A stretch of 64,000 nucleotides of DNA from Filimonas zeae (GTDB taxonomy: Bacteria > Bacteroidota > Bacteroidia > Chitinophagales > Chitinophagaceae), in contig NZ_BMIB01000005.1 in assembly GCF_014641615.1 (NCBI RefSeq), positions 324,150-388,149 of the forward strand, given 5' to 3'. Each line of letters begins with the position of its first letter. Within the stretch, counting starts at the first letter, position 1. The position numbers and the translations under genes were made by a program. Shown here piece by piece: positions 19,025-28,435 of the stretch. The notes under the pieces were generated by a model that ran no database searches, was not told where the DNA came from, and saw only the letters and a program-made list of their open reading frames with translations.

Positions 19025-20365
19025 TTAATCCCGCTCTTTATGCAAAGGCAGTTCAATAGTAAAGCTACTGCCTTTACCCAGGGTACTGTCTACCTTAATG
19101 CGCCCTTTGTGTATATCAATAACCGTTTTTACATAACTCATGCCCAGGCCAAAGCCCTTTACATTATGCAGGTTACCGGTATGCGCACGGTAAAACTTTT
19201 CAAAAATGCGCTTCACCGTCTCTTTGTTCATACCAATGCCATTGTCTTCAATACGTATCAGCAAAAACCGGTTGGTATTATGAGTGGTTATTTTTATAGA
19301 GAGATTTTCTTTTGAATACTTGATAGCGTTATCTACCAGGTTAGAGATTAGATTGGTAAAGTGTACCTCATCTACATTAGCCAAATCATTTTGCGCATTC
19401 AGCATCAACTGGATCTGGGCATTTTTCTCGTTCAGTACCAGTTGAAAATTATCCATCACATGCTGAATAACATTATGCAGATGCAAAGGCTGCAGATTTA
19501 GCTTCAGTTCCTGTTTTTCCATCAGCGCCGCCTGCAGAATGGTTTCCACATGCTTGTTCATGCGCATGTTCTCCTCCTTTATAATACCGCTGAAATACTG
19601 CATCTTCTGTGTATCCGATTGAACCTTCTGGTTACGCAGGGCATCTACCGCCAGAGAAATGGTTGCCAGCGGCGTTTTAAACTCATGCGTCATGTTGTTA
19701 ATGAAATCACTCTTAATTTCACTCAGCTTTTTCTGATTAAACATGGTTTTCACGGTCAGATAAAAGGCCGTAATCAGTATAACTACAAATATGGCAGACA
19801 GGGTAACCAGCCAGGTAAGTGACTGCCAGATCTGCTTTTTATAATCGGGTATTACAATAAAAATATACTCGCCATCTGATAATCCTTCTGCCACTGTTCC
19901 GGTTTCGGGAAGCACAGGGTAAAAACGCACTTTGTTATGAACTGAATCAGAAAACAGCGGCATAAAGTTTTTTGACTGAAGCTCTACAAACAGCTCCTCC
20001 GCATCAGCAGTAATAGCAAACTCAAACCGCAGGTGGCTGATATCTTCTTTATCAAACGCTTTCCGGATACGTTCCTCCACCTCTACATCTGTATACCGTT
20101 GTGAAATAGGCACAGTGGGTATATTACGCGTAAGTCTATCCGGCGTTAACCGCATTCCCAAACGGCCCCCACGCAAATGAATGTTCCGGCTGGATGTTTG
20201 TTTGGCAAACTCTTCCGCAACAGCAATGCAGGCCTTATCTATTTTAAACAGAATTTTCTGCTCCTGAACTTTCCACAAGTTCTGCAGCCACGAAATCTGA
20301 AACAGTATAATACCCGCAAGCGACAGGGTAACCAATACTATTATTGCCGGAAATACCTTCTTCAT
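19025..20365 (-). CDS. sensor histidine kinase (orphan)
   Basis: Membrane-bound HATPase_c/HisKA kinase of 446 aa. A transmembrane helix lies at about residues 4-24, followed by a periplasmic sensor region of about 150 residues with no recognised domain. A second helix (WLVTLSAIFVVILITAFYL) follows. The H box is MTHEFKTPLATISLAVDAL (about residue 225). The N box (VDNAIKYSKE), G1 (IEDNGIGMNKE) and G2 (GFGLGMSYVK) are all present, so it should be active. No response regulator is next to it. I start at MKKVFPAII (20365); the longer frame from 20437 would run through the promoter. Confidence 0.92.
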   Translation of the reverse strand: MKKVFPAIIVLVTLSLAGIILFQISWLQNLWKVQEQKILFKIDKACIAVAEEFAKQTSSRNIHLRGGRLGMRLTPDRLTRNIPTVPISQRYTDVEVEERIRKAFDKEDISHLRFEFAITADAEELFVELQSKNFMPLFSDSVHNKVRFYPVLPETGTVAEGLSDGEYIFIVIPDYKKQIWQSLTWLVTLSAIFVVILITAFYLTVKTMFNQKKLSEIKSDFINNMTHEFKTPLATISLAVDALRNQKVQSDTQKMQYFSGIIKEENMRMNKHVETILQAALMEKQELKLNLQPLHLHNVIQHVMDNFQLVLNEKNAQIQLMLNAQNDLANVDEVHFTNLISNLVDNAIKYSKENLSIKITTHNTNRFLLIRIEDNGIGMNKETVKRIFEKFYRAHTGNLHNVKGFGLGMSYVKTVIDIHKGRIKVDSTLGKGSSFTIELPLHKERD

Positions 20366-20370
20366 TGCTA

Positions 20371-20401
20371 CAAACCTATACAAATCACCGTAATTGGCAA
20401 A
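20371..20401 (-). promoter_or_regulatory. Histidine kinase promoter (TTTG-N19-TAGGTTTG)
   Basis: On the minus strand TTTG (20401-20398) is separated by exactly 19 bp from TAGGTTTG (20378-20371), a textbook Bacteroidetes -33/-7 pair. The -7 element ends five bases before the ATG at 20365, predicting a nearly leaderless mRNA and fixing the start codon. Confidence 0.75.
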
Positions 20402-20450
20402 CACCGGCACATACATTAACAAATGATGTAAAAACATAGCCGGCTGGCTC

Positions 20451-20458
20451 TAAATTTG
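20451..20458 (+). promoter_or_regulatory. -7 element of the yqgE promoter
   Basis: TAAATTTG fits TAnnTTTG exactly and predicts a start about 29 bases upstream of the yqgE ATG. No convincing -33 TTTG is seen at the expected distance. Confidence 0.55.
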
Positions 20459-20490
20459 TTTTACTCAACCGGATATCTTAATTTAAGAAT

Positions 20491-21042
20491 ATGTTGGACG
20501 TAGCATCAGGCAGAATTTTAGTGGCAGATCCTTTTTTGAAAGATCCTAATTTCATGCGCACTGTTGTGTTTTTGTGTGAACACGAAGATGCGGCCGGTTC
20601 TTTCGGCTTTGTTATAAACCGCCCTTACAATCAGGCAATAGGAAACCTGGTAAGGGGACTGGAAGGATGCAATTTCCCGGTGTATTTTGGTGGACCGGTT
20701 CAAATGGATACCATTCATTTTCTGCATCAACGGCCAGACTTGGTAGGCGGTGTAGAAGTTGTAGATGGAATTTTCTGGGGTGGAGATTTCGAAATTTTAT
20801 CAGACGCTATACGGAACAACAACATTCAGGAAGAAGAACTCCGTTTCTACCTGGGATATAGCGGCTGGAGCGTAGGACAACTCAGAAATGAGCTGGATGA
20901 AAAAAGCTGGCTTACTACTGAAGGCAACCGTAGATTGGTTTTTCACCAGGACTATAATAGAATATGGCAGGATGCCCTTATACAAATGGGCGGAAAATAT
21001 GAACAGCTGGTTCACTATCCTATAGATCCCCAGCTGAACTAA
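20491..21042 (+). CDS. YqgE/AlgH family protein (UPF0301)
   Basis: A 183-residue soluble protein of the AlgH/YqgE family, whose molecular role is unsettled; AlgH in Pseudomonas was linked to alginate control. Family features are the start GRILVADPFLKDPNFMRTVV, then GSFGFVINRP, the PVYFGGPV motif, and the late FYLGYSGWSVGQLRNEL. It is divergent from the histidine kinase and converges on the beta-barrel gene, with 4 bp between stops. Confidence 0.95.
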   Translation: MLDVASGRILVADPFLKDPNFMRTVVFLCEHEDAAGSFGFVINRPYNQAIGNLVRGLEGCNFPVYFGGPVQMDTIHFLHQRPDLVGGVEVVDGIFWGGDFEILSDAIRNNNIQEEELRFYLGYSGWSVGQLRNELDEKSWLTTEGNRRLVFHQDYNRIWQDALIQMGGKYEQLVHYPIDPQLN

Positions 21043-21046
21043 CCCG

Positions 21047-21691
21047 TTAGCGCAATGGCAGAAAAACACCTGCCTGAAAATCCAGTGTATTTAAGTTTTT
21101 AAAGCCAAACTTGCTGTAAGGGGCATAATTATAGTTTACGCCTAACATAATACCCGAACTACTCAGGCCTCCAAGAGGAATTTGTATACCTGCCCCTGCC
21201 TGTGCCACAAAGCCAGCTGATGCATCATTGCTTTCAAACTGCCCAAGATACTGGCGATAATTAATAAGATTCAAACCTGCACCGGCCGATACATAAGGCT
21301 GTACAATCAGGCGCTGGTTACCCAACGGAGAAAACAATACCTTAGCTATAATAGGCGTTGTTTGTACCGAATTGGTAAGCACTGCTGAAATATCTTCGCT
21401 CTTATTAGTCGGGTAAACAGCTCTCGGATACTTCTGATAATAATCCTGAAACCCTACCTGTAACCCCGCAGCCAATGTACGGCTTATTCCATACATCAAC
21501 TCCCCCTTTCCACCTCTTGGCGAACCTTTGCTTATCATGTCGTTACTAAAACTACCCTGTGGCTTGCTGTAATTGTAAAGCAGGTTTAAACGCATTTCCC
21601 CCACCGGCATTTGTGCCTTTGCCTTATACCCATATCCTGCCATTACAACCAGCAGGGGTATTATTATTTTTACACTACGCCTCATATTCAT
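21047..21691 (-). CDS. outer-membrane beta-barrel protein
   Basis: A 214-residue protein with a signal peptide (basic start, hydrophobic core, cleavage near AKAQ). Amphipathic strands alternating Gly/aromatic residues follow, and the C-terminus is a short strand (LDFQAGVFLPLR). The layout matches small OmpW/PorT-type barrels; no specific function is recognised. Its ATG directly follows the TAA of the DUF4136 gene, so the two are almost certainly cotranscribed. A second in-frame ATG lies two codons in. Confidence 0.8.
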   Translation of the reverse strand: MNMRRSVKIIIPLLVVMAGYGYKAKAQMPVGEMRLNLLYNYSKPQGSFSNDMISKGSPRGGKGELMYGISRTLAAGLQVGFQDYYQKYPRAVYPTNKSEDISAVLTNSVQTTPIIAKVLFSPLGNQRLIVQPYVSAGAGLNLINYRQYLGQFESNDASAGFVAQAGAGIQIPLGGLSSSGIMLGVNYNYAPYSKFGFKNLNTLDFQAGVFLPLR

Positions 21692-22333
21692 TTAATTATT
21701 GCCGGCATGTATGTATGCTGACTGATCAAACAATGCTTTTATCTGCGCATCGGCTACGGATGCATTCAGAATACCTGAACCACGCACCAGACCGGTCCAT
21801 ATTACGTTAATCGTATTTTTTCCGGGAGCATCTTTTAAGTCAAGCATGTCCACAGAAAATGCACCTTCTGTAATCTGATAAATGGCATAGCTATAAGGAA
21901 TGTAATAGCCATAGCCGCCATAACCCCAGTAGAATGGATCCCAGTAGCCACCGTAGTAACCCCAATAATCAGGATAACTGATTACCCCTGTTGAAGTGTT
22001 ATAAATCCGGTTCACATTTACTCCAAGATCGGGAGTAGAATCGCTGGCAACTTCACGATATCCCCTTTGTAGCATGTACTTCTTAACAGCATTAATATAT
22101 GCCAGGTCTGCCGCCTCCAACGCTCTGGAGGCCTTATTGCCTGAAACAACTGCTACAGAATCCGATACACGAAAAGTTTTAAACCGGGTGAAATCTGCTG
22201 TAGAGTCAAAATTGGTAATATAGATACGCGAGTCTTCCGCAGTAAGATCATTCAACGGATCTTTTACACAGCTTACTGCCCCAAGTGCAATTACCACTGC
22301 CGTCAGCAACGGCCACATCATACGCCTCCTCAT
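21692..22333 (-). CDS. DUF4136 domain lipoprotein
   Basis: A 213-residue protein with a lipoprotein signal peptide: hydrophobic core and a lipobox-like LGAVSC with the Cys near residue 22. The rest is a DUF4136 domain (DFTRFKTFRVSD, then KYMLQRGYREV and DLGVNVN). Its central part is a Tyr/Gly/Trp-rich run (YWGYYGGYWDPFYWGYGG) common in this family. The function is unknown; members are periplasmic or outer-membrane anchored. It is the first gene of a two-gene operon with the small barrel protein downstream. Confidence 0.88.
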   Translation of the reverse strand: MRRRMMWPLLTAVVIALGAVSCVKDPLNDLTAEDSRIYITNFDSTADFTRFKTFRVSDSVAVVSGNKASRALEAADLAYINAVKKYMLQRGYREVASDSTPDLGVNVNRIYNTSTGVISYPDYWGYYGGYWDPFYWGYGGYGYYIPYSYAIYQITEGAFSVDMLDLKDAPGKNTINVIWTGLVRGSGILNASVADAQIKALFDQSAYIHAGNN

Positions 22334-22430
22334 ATGCTAACTATTTACACAGGAACAGTTACCAAAAAAGGGCCAGATATAAAGTTTACACACACTTTAA
22401 GACGTCATTAGTATTTTCGTTAAGGAGATG

Positions 22431-25400
22431 TTAATGCAACAGCAACACCGTACCCTTATACATAAAGCTGCCACCACCATCACAAATCATTTCCGCCACA
22501 TAATTGAATACATTGTTACTGATAGCATTACCATTAAAGGCACCATCCCACCCCTGGCTGGCATCATTAATCTGAAAGTTCTGGCGCTCAAACACCAGCT
22601 CGCCTAACCGGTTGTAAACACGGAAATATTTTATAAGTCTGATCCCCTTGCCCCGTGGATAAAAAACATCATTTCTGCGGTCTTTGTTGGGCGTGAATGT
22701 ATTGGGAATAAAAACACTGCTTTCTTCACACCGAAGCACCACTTTTACGGTATCACTGGCTTCGCAACCATAAGATGTACGTGCTGTAACAGTATAATTT
22801 ACAGAAGAACGGGGAGTACTTACAGGCGATTGACATCCTGCGCAATCCAGGTAACTGGCAGGCGCCCATGTGTATGACACCACATTACTACTACCCGTAG
22901 TTGGTAAGGGCATGCTTGTCCCGGCCAACAATACCGTATCAGCTATTGTACCAACAACAGGTAAATCTCTTACAGATAGTACAGCTGTTGCCGTATCTGT
23001 AAAACAACCTGCGGAATCATATCCAACTACCTTATAGATACCTGTAGTGGCAGGGGTGGCTATAGGGTTGCCAATATCCTGGCTACTCAATCCCGTCCCG
23101 GCTATCCAGCGATAGGTATCTGCCCCCGAAGCATTCAGTGTTACAGATTGCCCCTGGCAAACGTCAGCGTCAGTAAGTGAAACCGAGAAGGGATAAGCAA
23201 CGGTAACACGAATGGAATCTTTATTTATACAACCATAACCGTCAGTTACCCGAACGGTATAAGTAGCATCAGAGGAGGGATATACACCCGGCGAGGCACT
23301 GAATACATCTGTAATAAACACCGCAGGTTGCCAGGAGTAACTTACTCCGTTATGTGCAGTTAAGATAAGCGTATCTCCTTCACACAATATAGCCTTATTG
23401 CCGGGATGCAGTTGAATATCCGGCAAAGCATGAACCATTAAAGTATGGCTGGCGGTATCTGTACAGCCTGCATTTGTTATCAGCAACAGTACATTGTATG
23501 TCCCTGCTTTTGAATAGGAATGAGATATGGAGGCTTTGTCTGTAATTACATCCCCTTCACCCGTATACCAGCGCCAGGTTTCCGCATCTCCATCAGCTGC
23601 TCCGGTAAAAGAGCCTGTGTTCATTACACAAATCTCTGCCGGCCCTGTAATACTTCCCTTTGTTTTAGGCTTTACAACAACTGAATCTTTAAGGCTTACC
23701 ACGCATCCTGCCGTTGAGCTGACAGTCAGATTAATGATATGTTTACCGGTAGTAGTAAAGAAAAATGCAGGAGCAGCAGTGTTGGCAGTATCTTCTGTAT
23801 TTCCTGTTCCAAAATTCCAATGCCATTGCAAAGGCAACTGAAACTGATCAGCTCCTATATTCACCACTTTAGTAGAAAACTGCACATCACCCGAATCACA
23901 CACAACAGCATTGCTATTTTCCATAACTGCATGCAGTGTATCTATTACTAATGGCACAGCCACCTCAAACGTAGCCTCACATCCTTTATCATCTTTTAAA
24001 ATAATAGCAGGCTTGTATCCCCCTGCTGTTTTATACTCATGTGTAATAGTAGTTTCTTTTGAATGAATCAATGGGCCGTCTGCCAGGTCCCAGGTAATAT
24101 CAGTCACACCACTTGTGGTGGCCGTATAGGTAACCTTTGCCGGCGCACCACACCAGAAAGCTTTATCTGCTGTAAAAGTCCCCACAGGTCCCTTTACCAA
24201 TACTTCATGAGTAATGGAATCTACATCCCCGGTATTATCATATGCATACAGCTTTACAATATAAGCTCCCGGCTTGTTGTAAATGTGAGTGGGCGTATTG
24301 CTGTTTCCGGCAGTGGAACCATCCCCAAAATCCCAGCTCACCCGCGTATAATTTTGTGAAGTGTTTACAAAGGAAGCCAGTGCAGGCGGGCAGCTGTTAC
24401 CGTTTACATAGCTTACAGTGGAAGTAAAGCCTGCCTGTATATTCTTTATGTATACCAGCTTAATCATGGTATCAATACACAAACTCGTTGGATTACCCGC
24501 TATCAGCTTTACCGTATCCACTCCCACGCGGAGGTAGGTTTTAGACGGGTTAGCCAGGATAGAAGTGCTTCCGTCAAAACTGAAAAGCCAGGTATATACC
24601 ACCAGTCCACCATACGGATTACTCTTATTAATATAATTAACGGTTGTGTTTGGCTTCACCTGATCCGGCTGCCATGTAAAGTCTGCCTTGGGCCCCGTAG
24701 TAATTGCCATCATAGAATCCAACCCATAACATCCGTTTTTGTCAGTTGCTTTCAAAATAATCTTATGTGTCCCGGGGTTCCCGTATACATATTTCATATC
24801 CTGCGGTGCATACACGGTCTGTAAAGCCGTAGTATCACCAAAGCTCCACGTCCATGAAATCAAAGGCGCTCCGTCTTCCGGTTTGGTTTTATCAATAAAC
24901 ACATTGGGCGTGTTATAACAAACACTGTTGGCAGGAGTTGTAAAGTCAACTACAGGTCCCGTAATATGTACTTTAACAAAATCAGTAGTATCAAAACAAC
25001 CAAACTCTGATGTGGTAGTGATAGCTCGTATCGAATCTGTTCCCGGAGGCAGCCATTGCAAAGTTCCTTTGTAAGTATAGGCCCAGTCGTTATACTCTGA
25101 TTTTATCAGCCTCGGGTTAGTGGGGCTAACACCACGCGCAGTTTCCCAATGCAACGTAAAATCACCTTCATATAAAATGCCTTTCGGATTCGCCTCTTCA
25201 TTAGAAACTTCTACATACAACGAATCACTACTGCATGCCCCCGCTGATCCAATGGTAAGCTTTGGACGTTGCTTATCCATTACATATACAAAATCAGAAT
25301 CACTTACACTGCAGGCTCCATTGTAACCCGTCATCACCACTTTGTATATACCCGTTTTAGGATATACATGAGATACAGAAGGCACTTTACTTCCATAATC

Positions 25401-27356
25401 CATAGTAGTTCCATCGCCAAAATCCCAGTGCCAGCTGGTCACCTGTCTGGAGGTATCACGTATAGTCACTTTTTTTCTATCTCCCGTGCAAGTGTTCTCA
25501 GGCTTATCCATGTATACAAAGGGCGGTTTAACAGTCAGCAATGCAGGCTTAACTACAGTATCCCTGCAGGTACCGTTTACCGCCACCAGAATAACGGAGT
25601 AAGTGCCTTCCTTTGTATACTGATAGGCTCCCTTTGCAGAACCGGAAGAGGCCCTTTTATAATCCCCCTCATAATGCCAGAACCAGGTAGTAGCAGTATT
25701 CTGAGCAACCCCGTCAAAATGCACGATATTATTACCGCAGATAGGATTCGCTTCTTTTACCGTAAAGTCAACATCCGGATTGGCATATACGGCAACATTA
25801 TATAAGTAAGCTGTACCCTTACACCCACTCTCTGTAGTATAATTCAGTGCCACATTATATACACCAGCTTTATTAAAAGTATGTCTGGGCTTTACTTCTA
25901 TAGAGGTTCCGCCATCGCCAAAATCCCATTGATAGCTCACCAGCTTCTGCGATACCAACGTACTGAATTCAACAACAAACCCTTCACAACCACTCAGAAT
26001 ATTAGGGCTGGATGAATAAGAAGGAACTATATTAACAATAGGCTTATCCAGATAATAAGGAAATTCCAGCAGCGAACTGCAGCCAGTACTATCTGTAATG
26101 GTTAAAGCAACGGCGTGGTTACCGTTGCTGGTAAAAGAATAAGTAACATCACGTGTAGTAGCCACATTATTCTTGTCAATGGCCCATTGCCAGGTAAGCG
26201 CAGCTTTGGTGGTATCCTTAAAAGTAACCGTAGCGGGCGCACCGCAGGCTCCATTACTCTCAATAACAAATCCATTCAGGGCGGGTGCGGCAATTACCTG
26301 TATTTTCTTTGTTACAGATACGTTGCAGCCACTATAAAAGGCCGTCATTGTTAATTCATACTCACCCGCTTTAGCAAACTTTCTTACATTGCCGGTAGCG
26401 CCATCATTAAAAGTCCAGCTGGTATAGTCAGGTACCGGGGTAGTTGTACTGTTAAACGTAGTATTGTTTCCGGTACAAACTCTGGCGGGAACCGTAAAAT
26501 CTGCCTTTACCGTTCCTACAGAAACGCCGGTACTCAACTCGTAGGTATTGCTACAGCCTTCCGAACTGGTAACGGTAAGCCTGGGCTTAAAATTACCAGA
26601 GCCTGTATAAGTATGAGAAGGACTTTTTTCTGTAGAAGTGGCCCCATCTCCAAATGCCCACGCGTAATTAAGCGTACCCGGTCCTGTGGAATTGTTGGTG
26701 AAGGTTACCTTGTCCCCTGTGGTACATACCATGGATTTATCTGGTGTAAAAAGCGCTTTCACCGGCGGACCAACTTCTATTATGTTCGACTTTATCTCAG
26801 TAGCGCTGCACCCGTAGCTGTCTGTAACAGTAAGCGAAACGCTCGCTGTCTGCTGTGCAGTATAAGTATGTATCGGGTTGGCCTTGTTTCCCCTATCAGT
26901 AGTCCCATCTCCAAAATCCCATAAATACTGCGCAACCGTGGCTCCGGTACTTACACGCGCATTACTGTTAAAGGCAACCGTTAAAGGCGCACAGGCACGG
27001 AACGGATTAAAAGTAAATCCAATAACAGGTTTTTCCTTAACCGCAATCTTCAATACTTTTATAGAAGTAACTCCCCCATCCGTTACCGTAAGCTTTACCT
27101 CATATTCCCGCTCTTCGGTAAATATAGTACCGGCATCTCTGGTTGTGGCAGAACGGCTGTTCCCAAACTCCCATCTGTAGGTAGCTGTTCCGGATGCGCC
27201 CGTGGTAGTATTGGTAAAATTCACTGTAAGCGGCGCACAGCCTGTAACCTTATCAGCACTAAAATCCGCTACCGGTGCCTGAGCAGCAGCGGAAACAGAA
27301 AACCCACCCAATAACAATAATAACAGGCTTTTAACCCATAGCAGTTTTATATACAT
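22431..27356 (-). CDS. giant PKD-repeat secreted protein with T9SS type B sorting domain
   Basis: A 1641-residue secreted protein. A signal peptide (cleavage near AAAQ, about residue 26) leads into about fourteen PKD-type modules recognised by WxFGDG motifs and GC-PLTV starts. Two or three extra Ig-like modules follow, and the chain ends in a gliding-motility-associated C-terminal domain (TIGR04131/CHU_C): VFIPNTFTPNKDRRNDVFYP, VYNRLGELVFER, GWDGAFNG. That domain directs T9SS type B secretion and surface attachment. A role as surface adhesin is inferred. It is last in an operon with the PorP/SprF gene 20 bp upstream. It aligns end to end with the 1513-residue protein, plus an insertion at about residues 1310-1465. 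Confidence 0.9.
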   Translation of the reverse strand: MYIKLLWVKSLLLLLLGGFSVSAAAQAPVADFSADKVTGCAPLTVNFTNTTTGASGTATYRWEFGNSRSATTRDAGTIFTEEREYEVKLTVTDGGVTSIKVLKIAVKEKPVIGFTFNPFRACAPLTVAFNSNARVSTGATVAQYLWDFGDGTTDRGNKANPIHTYTAQQTASVSLTVTDSYGCSATEIKSNIIEVGPPVKALFTPDKSMVCTTGDKVTFTNNSTGPGTLNYAWAFGDGATSTEKSPSHTYTGSGNFKPRLTVTSSEGCSNTYELSTGVSVGTVKADFTVPARVCTGNNTTFNSTTTPVPDYTSWTFNDGATGNVRKFAKAGEYELTMTAFYSGCNVSVTKKIQVIAAPALNGFVIESNGACGAPATVTFKDTTKAALTWQWAIDKNNVATTRDVTYSFTSNGNHAVALTITDSTGCSSLLEFPYYLDKPIVNIVPSYSSSPNILSGCEGFVVEFSTLVSQKLVSYQWDFGDGGTSIEVKPRHTFNKAGVYNVALNYTTESGCKGTAYLYNVAVYANPDVDFTVKEANPICGNNIVHFDGVAQNTATTWFWHYEGDYKRASSGSAKGAYQYTKEGTYSVILVAVNGTCRDTVVKPALLTVKPPFVYMDKPENTCTGDRKKVTIRDTSRQVTSWHWDFGDGTTMDYGSKVPSVSHVYPKTGIYKVVMTGYNGACSVSDSDFVYVMDKQRPKLTIGSAGACSSDSLYVEVSNEEANPKGILYEGDFTLHWETARGVSPTNPRLIKSEYNDWAYTYKGTLQWLPPGTDSIRAITTTSEFGCFDTTDFVKVHITGPVVDFTTPANSVCYNTPNVFIDKTKPEDGAPLISWTWSFGDTTALQTVYAPQDMKYVYGNPGTHKIILKATDKNGCYGLDSMMAITTGPKADFTWQPDQVKPNTTVNYINKSNPYGGLVVYTWLFSFDGSTSILANPSKTYLRVGVDTVKLIAGNPTSLCIDTMIKLVYIKNIQAGFTSTVSYVNGNSCPPALASFVNTSQNYTRVSWDFGDGSTAGNSNTPTHIYNKPGAYIVKLYAYDNTGDVDSITHEVLVKGPVGTFTADKAFWCGAPAKVTYTATTSGVTDITWDLADGPLIHSKETTITHEYKTAGGYKPAIILKDDKGCEATFEVAVPLVIDTLHAVMENSNAVVCDSGDVQFSTKVVNIGADQFQLPLQWHWNFGTGNTEDTANTAAPAFFFTTTGKHIINLTVSSTAGCVVSLKDSVVVKPKTKGSITGPAEICVMNTGSFTGAADGDAETWRWYTGEGDVITDKASISHSYSKAGTYNVLLLITNAGCTDTASHTLMVHALPDIQLHPGNKAILCEGDTLILTAHNGVSYSWQPAVFITDVFSASPGVYPSSDATYTVRVTDGYGCINKDSIRVTVAYPFSVSLTDADVCQGQSVTLNASGADTYRWIAGTGLSSQDIGNPIATPATTGIYKVVGYDSAGCFTDTATAVLSVRDLPVVGTIADTVLLAGTSMPLPTTGSSNVVSYTWAPASYLDCAGCQSPVSTPRSSVNYTVTARTSYGCEASDTVKVVLRCEESSVFIPNTFTPNKDRRNDVFYPRGKGIRLIKYFRVYNRLGELVFERQNFQINDASQGWDGAFNGNAISNNVFNYVAEMICDGGGSFMYKGTVLLLH

Positions 27357-27375
27357 TCCAGTTCAATAATTGGCC

Positions 27376-28419
27376 TTAAAATCGCGGACACTTTATATGC
27401 TCCGCACCTATGGCAGCTCTCGTGAAGCCTTTGTAAGATAGCGACAGCTCATAGCCGCCCCTACTCATACTGGCTGTTTTCAAATCAGAGGTGTTGATAT
27501 CGTAACTAAACCCGACTTCAAACTGCTGATATTGCAGTTTTATCACAGGTACAACCGCATCATTAAAACGTGCAAAAATACCTCCACTCACAGAGGCAGT
27601 AGAATAAGTATCACTGTTATACAATTCACTGCCATTCAGTTCATAGGTAAACAAAGCACCTGCCATCAGCTCATTAAATCCACGCTGATTAGAATAGTTC
27701 AGCTCTGTCTGCATACGTACTCTGTCACTTACAGGCACGTGAAAACCTGCATTCAGCTGCAACTTAGACGGTAGTACTATACGCTCCTGCTTAAACTGTT
27801 CCGAAGGTTTGGTAATATGAAATAAAGAAGCACCCAGATAATAGCTTCCATTCTCTCTCAGCTCGTTATTATAGCTGATTCCCGCAGCTATGTCAAAAAA
27901 GCCCCGGTTGTACGCTGCAAAAGATTCTCCGGTGGGGTTGCCGGGATTATATTCACCACTCACATACTGATAATCAAACGTAAGGTTATGCGCATCAAAC
28001 TGCCGTTGCACAAAGCCGGCCATAAACCCCACCGATAAATACTCGCTACGTTCTGCACTAAGCGATTTATGAAAGTTCAAAGCAGGCATCAGCTGGGTAG
28101 TTCGCAACCGGCTGCTTCCCGCCAGATCATAATATCCCTGTAAGCCCGCCGTCAGATAGTCACCTGCACCTCCTACCGCAAACTTATACTCTCCGCTGAA
28201 AGCAGTGGTTTTATAAGGAAAGCCCGTCCAGCTCCACTGATTACGATGCAGCAACTGCAAACGCACGTCGCCCGTAAAAATGCCCGCCAGCGCAGGATTA
28301 CGCAATAAGGGCGTTTCATAAAACTGCGACACATGTATATCCTGCGCGTTTACAACCGTAAAGCACAAAGCAGTTAATAAAACAACCAGTATTTTTTTAT
28401 ATGTTCCTGCACCTATCAT
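27376..28419 (-). CDS. PorP/SprF family type IX secretion membrane protein
   Basis: A 347-residue outer-membrane protein with a signal peptide ending near VNAQ. The PorP/SprF hallmark follows at once: DIHVSQFYETPLLRNPALAGIF, then RLQLLHRNQW and amphipathic strands. In Flavobacterium johnsoniae, SprF is needed for surface delivery of SprB, a type B substrate. Here the gene lies between two giant proteins with that sorting domain, 16 bp after one and 20 bp before the other. One SprF-type partner serving both is therefore the natural inference. It could instead serve only one. Confidence 0.92.
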   Translation of the reverse strand: MIGAGTYKKILVVLLTALCFTVVNAQDIHVSQFYETPLLRNPALAGIFTGDVRLQLLHRNQWSWTGFPYKTTAFSGEYKFAVGGAGDYLTAGLQGYYDLAGSSRLRTTQLMPALNFHKSLSAERSEYLSVGFMAGFVQRQFDAHNLTFDYQYVSGEYNPGNPTGESFAAYNRGFFDIAAGISYNNELRENGSYYLGASLFHITKPSEQFKQERIVLPSKLQLNAGFHVPVSDRVRMQTELNYSNQRGFNELMAGALFTYELNGSELYNSDTYSTASVSGGIFARFNDAVVPVIKLQYQQFEVGFSYDINTSDLKTASMSRGGYELSLSYKGFTRAAIGAEHIKCPRF

Positions 28420-28435
28420 AATCGCATCACATCAT

